A DNA stretch of 64,000 nucleotides from Ailanthus altissimus. Lineage: Eukaryota > Streptophyta > Magnoliopsida > Sapindales > Simaroubaceae. The first letter of the stretch is position 1; every line of letters begins with the position of its first letter. The position numbers and the translations under genes are program-made. The notes under the pieces are model-generated. The model was given only the letters and a program-made list of their open reading frames with translations. It had not been told where the DNA came from and made no database searches. The stretch lies in the NCBI GenBank assembly GCA_946807835.1, contig OX327683.1, forward strand, positions 8,065,001-8,129,000, written 5' to 3'. Of the stretch, positions 10,262-21,629 are shown in pieces.

Positions 10262-11600
10262 AAAACTTATTATGTAATTTCTACATTATGCGCAAGTGCA
10301 CAAATATCGGGAACAAGTAATATATGATGAGTTTAGTATTGATCTGATGAGGAATTGTTATTATTCTTAATCAATTACTAAAATTGTGTCTTCTTGCAAT
10401 TATCCAGACAATTGATAAAATTATTTTGTTTATATTAAAACTAATTACTAACTTTACAAATCAATTCTAATTGTGCAAATGGTGTAAAGTCCAATCACTA
10501 TATGAAAAATATTTAGGATTATAGCTATCCCTCAATATGATTTTATTATCCCATTATTATTCACTCAATTCAATTATTGGCCACAACACGTATTTCATCA
10601 TAACCCTCTTCCGATAGTCGAGTAATTATACCTTAATTTACTAAATCTCTATATTCTTATGGTAATTCGAATAAATCAATGTTCATTAGGAATAGGTTGT
10701 ATTGACCGTACAAGTCATATAGGTATATTCCTATCCTATATCGAAGATATAGATATTTGTTTACTCCACAATCATGCATCAATTTGTATACGTCTAAACA
10801 ATAGGATGCCTTTTTCAAGTTTGTCCTAATGTTCCATAATTATTCAATCACTATTCCTAGCATATTGAAAGCATTAAGAACAATACAAATTAAATAATAA
10901 ACTGAATTCTTAATAATGGGATTCAAATAATACAATTAACTCCACATATTGAATTCTAAACTAGAATCCTAAATAATAAAATTAAATAAAAAACAACAAG
11001 ATTTTAAGGCTTAATAATAATAATAAAATATGATACAACCAAATCTAAACTGAATTTATGAAGACAAGCTACCCTTCAATCAATCCATGGCCTTGGTTGA
11101 ATCATCTAAAGATTAGCTTAAATGATCTTGAATGTGTAATCCCTCTCCAAAAATAGCTTGAAATGTTGTGTTTGAACAATGTAAGGATGCTTTCTAGGTT
11201 AGGAATGTATTAGAATTGAGAGAAAATGGGTTAGAATTAGGTTAGGGGCAGAATGCTTTCTTTGGAGGTGAAACAAAGTATTTATAGAGTCTAATATAGT
11301 GATTTGAATGTTGCTACAATATTCTAGCCTTTACAAGCCGTTGCAACAGTGTTAAATAGTAATTTAACCGTTATTGAACAGTGCCATTTCTACAGTTATA
11401 AATAGTGCATGCTACAGTATCCAAATCACTATTTAAAGATGCTGTTCACCAACACAGTAGCTAGTAACTGTAGCAATTTTTCTTATTTTGCTTCAATTTC
11501 ATCCTTTCCAATCTCTTTATAATTTAATCCTATAAAACAACATTTAACACATAATTATTTCTTAAATTACTTAGAAACAAATAATTACTAAGATAAATGA
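10262..11600 (-). mobile_element. Gypsy LTR on the minus strand, related to 57106-58668
   Basis: On the minus strand the left end reads CTCATCATATATTACTTGTT then GTGCACTTGCGC, the same string as the end of the LTR at 57106-58668, and the right part shares ATGTTGTTTTATAGG with it. The middle has runs of CTACAGT/AACAGT phrases (11330-11480), a lower-GC counterpart of the GC island seen in related LTRs. The right boundary is approximate; it abuts a copia gag relic. Confidence 0.65.
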
Positions 11601-11607
11601 GACCAGA

Positions 11608-12230
11608 TTATAAATCCAAAATGCACTTATTATTCTTTCGCTGGCGATTCTTTTCTTTAATTCTAATATGAACAATAGCATCCTCTAATTTTAAATGCTT
11701 TCTTTTGTACTTGTTGTTTTTCTTGTAATTAGTCAAAGAATTTAGTAATCTCTCAAGCAAGCAACCAGCCATAAAAGGCTTAGGGAGAATAATTTCCTCA
11801 TTTTTCAAGTTGTTAATCAATAAATGAAAATAATAAATTTGAGAAGTAACCTCTTTATCTTTAGACATTTTAAAACCTAAGAAATTTGTAATTATATACT
11901 TTTGGGCACCTGTATCTTCTATAAGATATTTCTTTTGGAGTTATGCCTAAAATTCAAGTGTATTTTTTTGGAAGAATATACCTCATATAATTCATTTGAT
12001 AATGTGTGTAAGATTATGTTATGACATACCTTATTCGTCATATTTCATTTAGAGATATCCTTGTCATTTTTAGCATTTGCATCCAGATGAGGTTTTGTGA
12101 CATATTCTGCTATACCCATCATATCCAGAGTGTCATACACCTGATCTTGCCGCCGCTTTAGTATTTTCCATTAAATGGTGGAATTTTGTAGCCTTTGAAA
12201 GTGAATTGGCTAGTATAAGAAGAGATGAAT
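11608..12230 (-). pseudogene. Ty1/copia gag (UBN2-type) pseudogene
   Basis: From 11868 down to 11608 an 86-residue open frame reads KDKEVTSQIYYFHLLINNLKNE, MAGCLLERLLNSLTNYKK and LKLEDAIVHIRIKEKNRQRK, the conserved C-terminal half of copia gag proteins. Upstream (higher coordinates) shifted frames continue the family backwards to about 12230, with frameshifts near 11900-11950. It ends near where the gypsy LTR begins; pol is absent. The LTR at 12265-12961 is in the right place to be its 5' LTR. Confidence 0.75.
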
Positions 12231-12264
12231 CACTACTAATATCTATTAAAAAATAGTTTAAGAT

Positions 12265-12961
12265 TGTTGGAAATGAAGTTGTGAGGATTGTAAAAAAGGT
12301 ATGTAAGGTACTGTCCTTAAGCTATTTCTACCCCTACAATGATGATGATCAAGGTGCAAATGGGTTGTGTGGTAGTATAGTTTTAAAATTTAATGACTGT
12401 TGAATTTGTAATGGTGCACACCAATTAGAAATTCTTTAGAACTACAAGATAACTTTAATGAGAGTTAAGAGATAGAGAGAATTAAAGGAAAAGAAGGATA
12501 GATTGTTCATATATGTCTTAAGAGTGAGATGTGCTTCTTTATTTATAGAGGTATTTATGCTTCCCTGGAAGGACACAATACCTTTTTCAGATTAACACAT
12601 CTTGTGGAGTAAACATATGCCTTTTCAAAGAGCTATAACTTTAGGAAGAGTAATGTACCTTTCCATAAGGTTATAACCTTTGATTCAATTGGTGTCTTTC
12701 CAAAACAATATAATATTGAAGAGTTAAATGACTCTTTCAATAACTTATACCTTCAATTCTAGTACTATAACCCTTATATTTTGTGTTATGGGTCTTAATA
12801 ATTGAGGGTTGGCAGCCCATTTGGGTGCTGCGGTACCCACATTCTATTTGGGGTACTACGGTACCTAGCCATGGGCGCTACAGCTCCTAGTCCTGGGCCA
12901 TTTTTATTTTTTCTTTCCCTTTCATTTTACTTTGTCCTCCCTTTCCATCAAGTCTTCAACA
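12265..12961 (-). mobile_element. Copia-type LTR (about 0.7 kb) with GC-rich island
   Basis: It begins TGTTGG and ends CTTCAACA, matching inverted terminal bases. On the minus strand it starts TGTTGAAGACTTGATGG, a common copia LTR start. A GC-rich island (GGTGCTGCGGTACCC and repeats, 12826-12900) lies near its right side. No primer-binding site or target duplication is recognisable, so the boundaries are inferred. Confidence 0.55.
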
Positions 12962-13640
12962 TATATGGTTAATTGGAATTACTCTTAAAATATACAACAA
13001 CTATGAATGCCATTGAGGATTTTGGTAAGTTATTTATAGGTATGAAGGCCTTGATTGCTTCTGTAACTGATAAGCCTAAGTCTCCCCGTGTTTCTATTCA
13101 TCAGTTTGTGAGCGCTTTTACCTTAGTAGGGGTTGACATTTAAGCTTCCCCTTTAGCCAATATTTTTCTTAATTAACCTATTGTGCTTATTATTCAAATC
13201 AAATGGTACTTCTCTATTGGTAGATTCTAAAAGTCGATGGATGCTTCTTTGGATTAATTTGAGGATTCGAGCTCTAATTCTGAGATACCAACCATAGTAG
13301 TAGAGGATTTGAGAATGATGTCGAGCATCCTTAAAAAACCATTTATGGAGATTACATTTGAGATTGTAATGTCAAAATCTCAGTAGAGATACATAAAAGC
13401 GAAGAATGAGACCATAAAGGATATATAGCTTAGTGGGGGAAGTGGTGGTTCCTTTCTTTGAAAATTTTTCTTTGAATATTAGTGGTTTCGCTAACCTCAA
13501 TAAAGCTTTCAGACTGGATTAGTCAATTAATGTTTATCTTATAAGTCTTTGTTAGTTGCTATTACGGAGCCTATAGTTTAGTTTGATTTTATTTCTATTT
13601 TCTATCAAAATTGATTAAGCCTATTCTTGGTATTAAATTT
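12962..13640 (+). pseudogene. LINE (L1-type) 5' part: linker and start of endonuclease
   Basis: The frames read EDLRMMSSILKKPFMEITFE, SLNISGFANLNKAF and LLLRSL, consistent with the stretch just before and at the start of an L1-type endonuclease (the NxxGxxN motif). Many stops. At 13640 the line is cut by a copia LTR and the endonuclease resumes after 15701. The assignment of the first 400 bases to this LINE is an inference from position. Confidence 0.5.
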
Positions 13641-14240
13641 TGTTAGGTGTCTTATCGTGCACATTAAAAAACCTAATTGTTTTATAGAAGAATTTTCTCA
13701 CAAGTAAATAAGAATAAAAAGTCACACACACAATAAAGATAAACAATCAAACACACACAAGTCACAAGAATTTATGTGGTTCGACCACTTACCTACATCC
13801 ACGATGGATTGCGAGATTTTAACTTCTTTTGTTAACTAGTGATTACTAACAAACCATTTAATGATGAATACAATAATAGAACAAGCTCTCCAAATGGTCT
13901 ATCAACACTTTCTTACACACTAAGTACTCAAGTACTCCTTATACAATACTCTCTTATGCATTTAGCACTTCCATAGCGCTTTCTCACACACTTAACATTT
14001 AAGTGCTCAATGAGCTCTCTATGCAACACTCTCTTTGATGCCTTGATAATGTAAAAGGGTTTATATAAACTTTAAAATGAAAACTCCTCCAACCTGCTTC
14101 CTAGCCCTTCTTTGCTTTCGGCTATTTATTTTCATCCATTTCTCATCTATCTAACATGTGCTCAATCTTATGTTGATTTCTTATTGGTCTCCAATTGAAA
14201 ATCATATTCAAACTCGATTTTGAATCATCAATTTCTAATA
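13641..14240 (-). mobile_element. 3' LTR (A) of short copia element
   Basis: It starts TGTTAGG and ends at TAATA before AACCC, aligning with LTR B at 14879-15701 in its outer parts. It carries the module ATGTGGTTCGACC...CCTACATCCACG at about 13773-13805 shared by seven other LTRs here. Compared with LTR B it lacks about 180-220 bp that include the GC island. Confidence 0.75.
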
Positions 14241-14864
14241 AACCCTTTATTGATTCAAAATCTCTTAAGAAGTTTTTTAGGATCCATCCATATCAATGCT
14301 TAATTACTTAGTGTTAGCTCTAATTAGTCTTTTTGTTAACTTAACTCTACTAAGGCTCATTACTTCAGTCTTTAAATATTTGAATGCTTCTCGCATTAGG
14401 TAGCTTTTATGTTATAATCTCTAATATCACTCTTGAATCTATCACACTCTGCCAACATCACTCTCTTCACACATTCTTTTTTGACCCCTGTCACTTTGGT
14501 GATATATTCTCTAATGTTGTCTCTTGGTTTGTATCCCTTTACAATACATGTTAAGTCCCTCACAACATTCCCATCATGCACATGCAACTCGTTGTGCTTC
14601 TCACCCTTCATAATTACCATAGACTATTTAAGCATCTTCAGTATTCAATTTTTTTTTTTAATTCATATTGGTCTTGAATGATTATTTTTTATATCTCTAT
14701 TCTCAGCCATTTCTCTTGTAATAATAGCTTTTCCTCTTTCAATCAAGATCGCTACACTACTAGGCTCCATTCTTTTCCTAATTCTTTCATTTTCATGTTT
14801 ATGAGTTGCTATGGTTGAGTGACCTATGCTCTTATACTTCTTATTGGTACCAACCTCAACCTTA
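14241..14864 (-). pseudogene. Internal remnant of short copia element
   Basis: On the minus strand after the primer-binding site, frames read a reduced gag start, and at 14620-14396 an open stretch of 74 residues begins MVIMKGEKHNELHVHDGNVV, like the gag pre-integrase region of copia elements. The segment nearest LTR A resembles the one beside the 3' LTR at 59617, so it is the element's 3' internal end. Almost all of pol is missing: about 0.64 kb of internal sequence against about 4 kb in an intact copia. Confidence 0.65.
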
Positions 14865-14876
14865 GCTCTAATACCA
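14865..14876 (-). other. Initiator tRNA-Met primer-binding site
   Basis: The minus strand reads TGGTATTAGAGC, one base off the canonical copia site TGGTATCAGAGC, two bases after the LTR end CAACA. It fixes the element's orientation as minus. Confidence 0.85.
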
Positions 14877-14878
14877 CT

Positions 14879-15701
14879 TGTTGATATTTTTAGTGTGCAC
14901 TCTAAAAAACTTAAGTACTTTGCGAAAGACTTTGTTTACAGGTAAATAAGTATAAAAGATCACACATACAATAGAGATAAACAATTGAACACATACAAGG
15001 CATAAGAATTTATGTTATTCAGTTAATTGCCCATGTCTATGGTGAATTATAGGATCCTAACTTCTTTTATTAACCAATGATTTTCAATGAACCACTTAGC
15101 GATCACAAAGATTGCTCTAGAGATTACAAGAAAATCAACAATAGAACAAGCTCTCTAAAAGATCTATTAGCATTCTTTTGCACACTCAGTACTCAAGTGC
15201 TCCCTATAACACTCTCTTGTGTACTCAGCACGCAAGCACTTTCTTGTGCACTCAGAGCTCAAACACTCAACAAGTTTTTTATTCAGTACTTGCTTTAATG
15301 TTTTTGATGCATTGACAATTTAATAGGTTTACAAAAATTTATATAAGGTCCAAAACGTCCTTAGAAACTCTATTTTTTTTTGTTGAAATAAGAGTCTACA
15401 AAAAAGGAAAGTTCAAAACTGACTCAAACTTAAAAACTAGCATAAAATAGGAATTTTCCTTAAAGTTGAAGCCATGGCGCTTGTGCGACTTTGATGTGGC
15501 GCTGTAGCTAGGCCACATTGTGCCATGATGCTAATGCCTAAAAACGCCTCTAACGTTCTTCACAACCTCTTCTTACTTATAACTTTTTATTTTCATCAAT
15601 TTCTCATCTATCTAATGCGTCCTCAACCTTGTGTCAATTTCTCATTAGTCTTAAACTCAAAATCATATTCAAACTGGATTTTGAATCACTAATTTTTAAC
15701 C
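14879..15701 (-). mobile_element. 5' LTR (B) of short copia element
   Basis: It starts TGTTGATATT next to the primer-binding site and ends near TTTTTAACC. It shares the module TTATGTTATTCAGTT...GCCCATGTCTATGG (15012-15045) and its right end with LTR A. It keeps a GC-rich island at 15471-15535 (CCATGGCGC, GTGGCGCTG). The pair interrupts the endonuclease of the surrounding LINE; the flanking bases AATTT (13636-13640) and CATTT (15701-15705) could be a decayed target duplication. Confidence 0.78.
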
Positions 15702-16797
15702 ATTTCTAGTAATTTACTTCCCAAATTATGGATTCTTTGGAATAATGTGGTTTTTTTTTTTATGCGGATGTTTTTTGCGTTTTTAGATCAATAGGTACGA
15801 TTCGGTTTTCTATTAATAATATAGCTTATTGTTTTCCTTTATTTATGCTACCAGCTTGCATGTCAAGAGACGTTTGTGGATTGAGCTTTGTGAGTTAGCT
15901 ACGGAGATTTCTAGCTCGTGGGTGATTGTTGGGATTTCAATGCCATTCTTGTTGCTTATGAGCAATTGGGTGGTAGTCTTCTGAGGATGCTCTATTGTAA
16001 TCATTTCAAGTATTTTATTGATCTTGTGGTTTGGTTCACCTGTTTGTTTTAGGTCTTCGTCATACTTGGGTTTGACTTTTATTCATGCACATATTGAGAG
16101 TCGGCTGGATAAGGCACTCCGTAATGCCCCTTGGCTAAATTCTTAGACATCATCTTTCTGTATAGTGCTTCCTCGGTTCATTTCGGACCATTATCTTCTT
16201 GTTATGACCTTTTTCATCTTCGACAGGAAATGGTCTGGGACATTTCCATTTTTATTCTGTGTGGCTTCAACATTTGAATTTTAAATCATTAGTTGCTACT
16301 ATTTGGAATGTTATCCCTATTCATGGTTGGTACATGTTTATGGTATCCACAAAGTTGAAGACTATTTTTGGGGATGTCCACTAGAATGTCCAAGATGCTC
16401 AGATTCATTTACTGGGTATTTAATCTAAAATGCTGGCGGTGATGTGTCTCGGGATATGCTGAATTCAAAAATTCTAGCTAAAAAGGATCTTTTAGAAGCA
16501 GTGGATGATTAGCACATATTTTGGCGTGACATAGTTCGAGTTTAGTGGCATAAGTATAGCGATAAAAGTTCCAAGGTGTTTTATGCCTATGCTTGTTATC
16601 ATTCTGCTCAGTCCAAAATACATTCCATGGTGGTTGACAGTTTGTTATCTGAATATTTATGGTTAGTTTATTTTTCCATGTCATTAATTTTTATAGATCT
16701 TTGTACAATGTGTCTGCTATTGATTCTGGCCTATGGCTTTTTGTGACTTAATTCCTTCCCTTATTTCGAATGAAGATAATGAGGCTTTTATTAGTAT
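15702..16797 (+). pseudogene. LINE (L1-type) endonuclease and linker
   Basis: Frames read FIYATSLHVKRRLWIEL and ELATEISSSWVIVG (about 15835-15935), the middle of the apurinic endonuclease domain that nicks target DNA, then the post-endonuclease linker (NFKSLVATIWNV near 16280, VQDAQIHLLGI near 16390) and EDNEAFISI at 16772-16797. The domain order continues from 12962-13640. The Asp-Phe-Asn motif expected after WVIVG is lost. Stops and frameshifts throughout. Confidence 0.75.
16790..16797. repeat. Left 8-bp target duplication ATTAGTAT
   Basis: Identical to 17130-17137 on the other side of the MITE. Confidence 0.85.
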
Positions 16798-17129
16798 TAA
16801 GGATGGGTAAAAAATCAAAAAATTGAACCGAACTTGAAAAACCAAACCTTATCGATCGGTTCAGTTCGATTTTCGGTTTTTTAATTAAAAAAACTGAATT
16901 TTTAAAAAATAATAATAAAAAAAATTTAAAAACCGAACCGAACTAAACCGAACAAAAAATAGGCTTAAATTAAGTCTATTTGAGCCAAATCGAATCGAAA
17001 AACTAAAAACTAAACCAAATTTATAAACCAAATCGAACCGGTTAGGTTCGGTTCGGTTCTTTATGAACTGAGTTCGATTTTTGGTTTTATTCTTCAAAAA
17101 TCGAACCGAACTGGGTTTGCCCTCGCCTA
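16798..17129. mobile_element. Non-autonomous hAT-type MITE, 332 bp
   Basis: Flanked by perfect 8-bp duplications, the hallmark of hAT-superfamily insertion. Its ends TAAGGATGGGTAAA and (inverted) TAGGCGAGGGCAAA form imperfect terminal inverted repeats. The interior is built of CCGAACCGAAC / GGTTCGGTTCGG phrases in both orientations and can fold on itself; it encodes nothing. The 70-codon open frame on its minus strand is a product of these repeats. The LINE reading frame is continuous across the insertion site once the element and one duplication copy are ignored. Confidence 0.85.
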
Positions 17130-17790
17130 ATTAGTATCCTAGATAAGGAGGAAATTAAAATAGTTTTCAGTCTTAAACCTGGCAGTGCTCCCGGTCTAGA
17201 CGGTTTTCCTGGTAGCTTTTATCATCATTATTGGGATATTGTGGGCTCTGAGTGGTTTATAGAGTTCGTCAATTTTTTCAAAAAATTTATTAACTTATCT
17301 GAATTCTATTTTATTGTGCTTCTTCTTAAGTCTCTTATGGCAAATAACATCTCTAAATTTATGCCTACTGCTCTTGCTAATTTGTTTCTCCAAGGTCATC
17401 ACTACCATTATGGCGGATTGGCTTATTTTACCTAACATTATTTCCCTTCATAAGGCAACTTTCATTAAAGGCCGTTGTATTCATGATTGTATTTCTTTGG
17501 TCTTAGAAGGTGTTAACTTATTAAACTGGAAAATTATTGGTGGTAATATTGGCATTCAGTTTGATATTGCAAAGGCTTTTGACACAATTGAATGAGATTT
17601 GCTTTTCCAGGTTCTTTGCAATTTTAGGTTTCATAAGACCTTTATCAAATGCATTTATTTGATTTTTTATTCTGCTAAGCGGTCTATTCTTATTAATAGT
17701 TCTATTAAGGGCTATTTTTCTTGTAGCCACGGGGTTTGGTTGGGGATTCGTTATCACCATTGTTGTTTCTTAGCTAATAGAGATGTATAA
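17130..17790 (+). pseudogene. LINE (L1-type) reverse transcriptase, N-terminal half
   Basis: Frames read LKPGSAPGLDGFPGSFYHHYW at about 17169-17230, KVITTIMADWL, ATFIKGRCIHDCISLVLEGVNLLNWK and FDIAKAFDTIE (palm motif with catalytic Asp, about 17562-17592), then SILINSSIKGYFSCSHGV. This is the RT that copies LINE RNA at the target site. It breaks at about 17790 before the FADD catalytic motif; the rest is missing. Several frameshifts. Confidence 0.85.
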
Positions 17791-17923
17791 AAATCTAGGA
17801 AACATCCACATAGATTAGAGCAGACCCGCTTCCTAAAGCTTTAACTCTTAAAAGTGTTTAAAAAACACGTAGAGTCAATGAGTATTAAATACCATCATGA
17901 ATGGCACTAGAGCAAGTGGAAGT

Positions 17924-18900
17924 TGTTGGGATTTATGCTTACGTGCCATCCTATTTTGTATAAATATATAATGATAGTATTTATACAATTATCATTTCTA
18001 ATAAAATCGATAATATTATCACAAAGACCTCCAATAGACATCTCATGAAGCCGTCAATGGAAGGTCTTCCGAGTTGAGTAGTATTTGTAGTCCTTTGACC
18101 TGAGCACCACGGTAGGCTTGTGAGTGATTCACCATGCTTTGGTTTCACACATGTCAGAAACCTTTCATGGTTTGATCGCTAGGTGTCACTAGGTATGGTC
18201 TGATGCTCATAGAGTCTAGTGTGCGTAGATATATGATCCATCAGCTCATATGAGTGGGTTGTAGATCCTGATGCTCTAAGATTGTATTTTAGAAAGTCTT
18301 ATGGCCACAAGTATAAACCTAAAAAAATATATTCCGAAGGAATAAACAATATCATAAAAGTGTTTGTGGGTATTGTTTAATGAAATATATACCTGGAGTT
18401 AAGATCATGGTTGAGTAAATAGAGATTTGACGGTGATAATTTATATCTCTACTCTTCAAAGATATAAATGATGGAAGAATTATACGAATATGCAATAACC
18501 TCAACTTGCATGGTCTAACACGTTGATTTATAATATCCGTAACGTGTGTGTGGTACATCATTCATAGACGTATGGGTTGTTAATTAATTCGATCCAATAA
18601 ATTTCAACAAAATAGATAATTATTTTGGGATCCCTCGGGATATACATTTTTCAAGACTTAATTGTTAAGTAAATCATCCAATTAATTAATAAGGGTTGTT
18701 AATTAATAGGATATTGACAAGTGGCACAATTTGGTCCATGATTTGATTTTATCTTAGTTTTACCATTTAATCTTGGTAGTAAAAACTAGTAAGGTAAAAA
18801 GTAATTATTCAAAATTATTTTGAATAATTAAATTTTATATTATTAGATAATATTAAAATAAGTTTATCATGGCATTATATTTTAATACAATGAGGGGCCT
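17924..18900 (+). mobile_element. LTR-like sequence (+), inverted relative of 52300-54150
   Basis: It begins TGTTGGGATTTATGCTTACGTGCC, closely matching the inverted end at 54150 (TGTTGGGTTGGTGCTTAAGTGCC). Within it AGTCCTTTGACCTGAGC (about 18091) and GACACATGTCAGAAACC-like phrases also match that copy. No protein or primer-binding site follows. The stretch 17791-17923 between the LINE and this start is unassigned. The 3' boundary is uncertain and may extend to about 19350. Confidence 0.6.
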
Positions 18901-19360
18901 AGATGTTGGCCATTTATTTACCTATTATAATTAAAGTAATTATATTTGTTAGATAAAGATTAATTTAGGTGGCCATTAGTCTAGTGCTCGGTTAAATTAA
19001 TCTTAAGTGGAAAACTAACAATAAAATTGGTGGAGCACTTGTTTTTATTTAATTAAAGTGTTGAATAAACAAAAATAATTTTTGCTAACAATTGAATTCG
19101 TTCATTCAATTTGAAAAAGGAAATTCGACAATGACAAGGTAAGAGGTAAGAGAGAGTTTTGACTTTTGTTCTTTCAAATGTTGAAAAAATAAACAAACTT
19201 CTCTTCATCACCTTCTCTAATGGATGAGTAAAATGAACAAAATGAAAATAGAGAAAAAGATAATTATTTTAGAAAAAAGTTGTTTAAAATAATTATCATG
19301 TGAAAATTATTTCTAAGAACTATACAAGAGTTGTATGTTAAATATTTCTAATTAATATTA
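18901..19360. other. AT-rich stretch without genes
   Basis: Non-coding AT-rich sequence, probably the rest of the preceding LTR; nothing specific is recognisable. Confidence 0.35.
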
Positions 19361-19560
19361 AGGAGCTAGAATGACGAACCTCTAAAGGCCTATAAGGCCT
19401 TCATGGAGATGGGGGTGTAGGTTCGAATCCTTAGGGGCGCAGGTAACCTGAGCTAGTTGTGTGGATGCGCTAGTGCCTGACTAGTGGGGGATGGTGATCC
19501 CAGTGCTAGTTGGACTAAAGGGTTAGTGGGCCCCACATAGTCTGACATATATATGGTTAA
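19361..19560 (+). mobile_element. Possible SINE-like, tRNA-related segment
   Basis: A GC-richer 200-bp island contains GGTTCGAATCC at 19420-19430, a perfect internal RNA polymerase III B-box, preceded by GGGGGTGTA. A convincing A-box is not seen at the normal spacing, and there is no poly-A tail or clear target duplication. It could instead be part of an LTR. Confidence 0.3.
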
Positions 19561-20400
19561 TTGCTAAAATTAGGTGTATTTGTAACATTCTTCCGCTGTA
19601 TATAGTAATTTTTTAAAATTATATATACACTCGTATGTCACATACTTGATATCCAACATCATATTCGAAACCTAGGCCCTCAAATTATCATAGGGGTTCA
19701 TGCTATCAATAAACTCTAGACTTACATTACCTAAACACCTTAAGATAGACCCAAAACTAAGGGTAAATCTACCAACTCAAGGACAACAATAAAATTTTCA
19801 TTATCAAAAAGTTAATACTGAAAACTGAAGGACTAATCCTCCCTCTATATTTTTTGTTAATCCTAGTCCTAAAAGGGGCGATTCTCATACCTTTAGAAAA
19901 TGTAGTTAAGGAATGATCACATCCTGCACATCCTTAAGTTAGAGAGTTATAACCCTTAAAATAAGGAATTAATGAGGGAATTATCATCTCTTAATCATAG
20001 AGTTATTATATCCATTAATCATGAAGTTATTATCCCTTAATCATGAAATTTATAAAGGGAGTTAATAAGGATTAATTACGTTCTTAAAGGACTCTACTAA
20101 TAATACTTATATAAAGGAGTACTTAATAATGAAGAAGTGCTTCTCTAATGGATTCAAAACAACCACTTTCTCCTTATGACAGCCTCAACATTATTTTCTG
20201 TTATTATTCTCTGTAATGGCCATGATGCTTTGTACTATATTGTTATAAAAAAATTATTGAATAATGCAAATGAATGAGCCTATAAAACTCGGTAAAGTAG
20301 ACGTAAGCCTAAATTAAGCTGAACTACTGCATATCCAGTGTCCCATTTTCCATCTCTTTTATCTTTATTTTTTAAGTCTCAATTGATAGTTTTCTAACCC
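19561..20400 (+). mobile_element. Probable copia LTR, + strand
   Basis: The 3' part (about 20275-20345) has AAAGTAGACGTAAGCC then AAGCTGAACTACTGCATATC and CAGTGTCC, the GGACGTAGGC...GCCGAACCAC...TGTGTCC module typical of copia LTR ends. The upstream 600 bases are non-coding. The left boundary and partner LTR are not found. Confidence 0.5.
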
Positions 20401-20439
20401 AAAAAAAAGAAGTTAACTCATTAATTTGGGGATTGTCTG

Positions 20440-21200
20440 AATTTTTAGGTCAATAGTTTGGTACTATTTGTGGAAAGATACGATTCTCCATTAATAAAAA
20501 AGGAGTAAGATACTGAAGAAACACAACTCCAAATTCTTTGGCACCAATAATTTGGAACCCAAACTTTTTTATTATAGCCATTAAATAATGCCACTCAACT
20601 TGATTATAAGCTTTGGATATATCTAATTTTAGAGCCAAGTACCTTTATTTAGATTTCCTTTTGTTCTTTATAACATTTATACATTTAAATTCAACTTTTG
20701 CATTATTTGTTATTAACCTACTTGGGATAAATGCACTCTGAGAATATAAAATAATAATCCCAAGCACACTCCAAAGATAATTAACTAGAGTCTCTGAAAT
20801 TATCTTATATACCATATTACATAAACTAATGAGTCTCCAATTTAAAGGACATGTGGGTTGCTCACATTTCGGAACTAGAGTAATAAAGGTTTGATTAATA
20901 TACGAAATATTATCTCCATTATTCAAGAAATCTATATAACATGAAGACACATCCTCTCCTACAGCATCCCAAAATCTTTGGCAAAATAAAGCCAGCAAAC
21001 CATCCTTCTTTAGCATATTGGTAGGTTGCATTTGGCGCACAACTTTGGATACTTCCGTAGTCTTGAAAGGAGAATCCAGCCACCGAATGCTATTCTCGAA
21101 TAATTTCCCTTCCACTTAGTTCATAACCTCTTGGATATCTTTTGCGGATGGATTGGCTGAAGTGAACAAAGCCCCGTAATGATTCAAAAAATTGGTATGT
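20440..21200 (-). pseudogene. LINE reverse transcriptase fragment (fingers and palm)
   Basis: On the minus strand from about 21195 the frame reads KTTEVSKVVRQMQPTNMLKKDG, FCQRFWDAVGEDV, FITLVPKCEQP, WRLISLCNMVYKIISE, SAFIPSRLITNNA and MALKLDISKAYNQVEW, the ordered fingers-palm motifs of a plant L1-type RT. One open stretch spans 156 residues (21115-20645), a second 62 (20638-20450), so decay is moderate. It breaks at about 20440 before the FADD motif. It is a different copy from the LINE at 26785-28560, whose order of parts does not fit one element. Confidence 0.82.
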
Positions 21201-21629
21201 TGGCCTAAAAATATGATTTAGGCTTTCAATCTAAAAAAGTGTTAGTAATTGATTTAATTTCTAATTTTTTGATAAATACTCGATTAGTCCTTTTAGAGAC
21301 ATTTTTGGCTATTTTTTATTATTATTTTCATCCTTAAATTATGATCATTTTTATCCTACAGGACTAATTAAATATTTATAAAAAATAAAAATTTAAATTA
21401 ATATATATATATATAAATTAAATCAAAGACGAAATTAGTATTTTTCCATGATAATAAGCATCAACCAAGCATGGAATCTTCTTTTAAAAAAAAACCCAAA
21501 AAAAAGGAGATTTTTCCCCCAAACCAGCTTAACAAATGCATCGAGTATTTTTGGAGGAATATAAAATCTGCACTAAGGCTGAACTGGGAATTTCATTCTT
21601 TAGAACTAATAGCGATTGAACAGGCAAGC
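21201..21629. other. AT-rich stretch without genes
   Basis: Non-coding; contains a short (TA)n run at about 21400-21413 and A-rich stretches. Nothing recognisable. Confidence 0.4.

Noticed and set aside
14433..14681. Plus-strand open frame of 82 codons
   Set aside because: Opposite strand to a copia pre-integrase relic; shadow.
16885..17097. Minus-strand open frame of 70 codons
   Set aside because: Created by GGTTCGGTTCGG repeats of the MITE.
19420..19430. Possible tRNA gene from a perfect B-box
   Set aside because: No cloverleaf, anticodon arm or acceptor pairing could be drawn around it.
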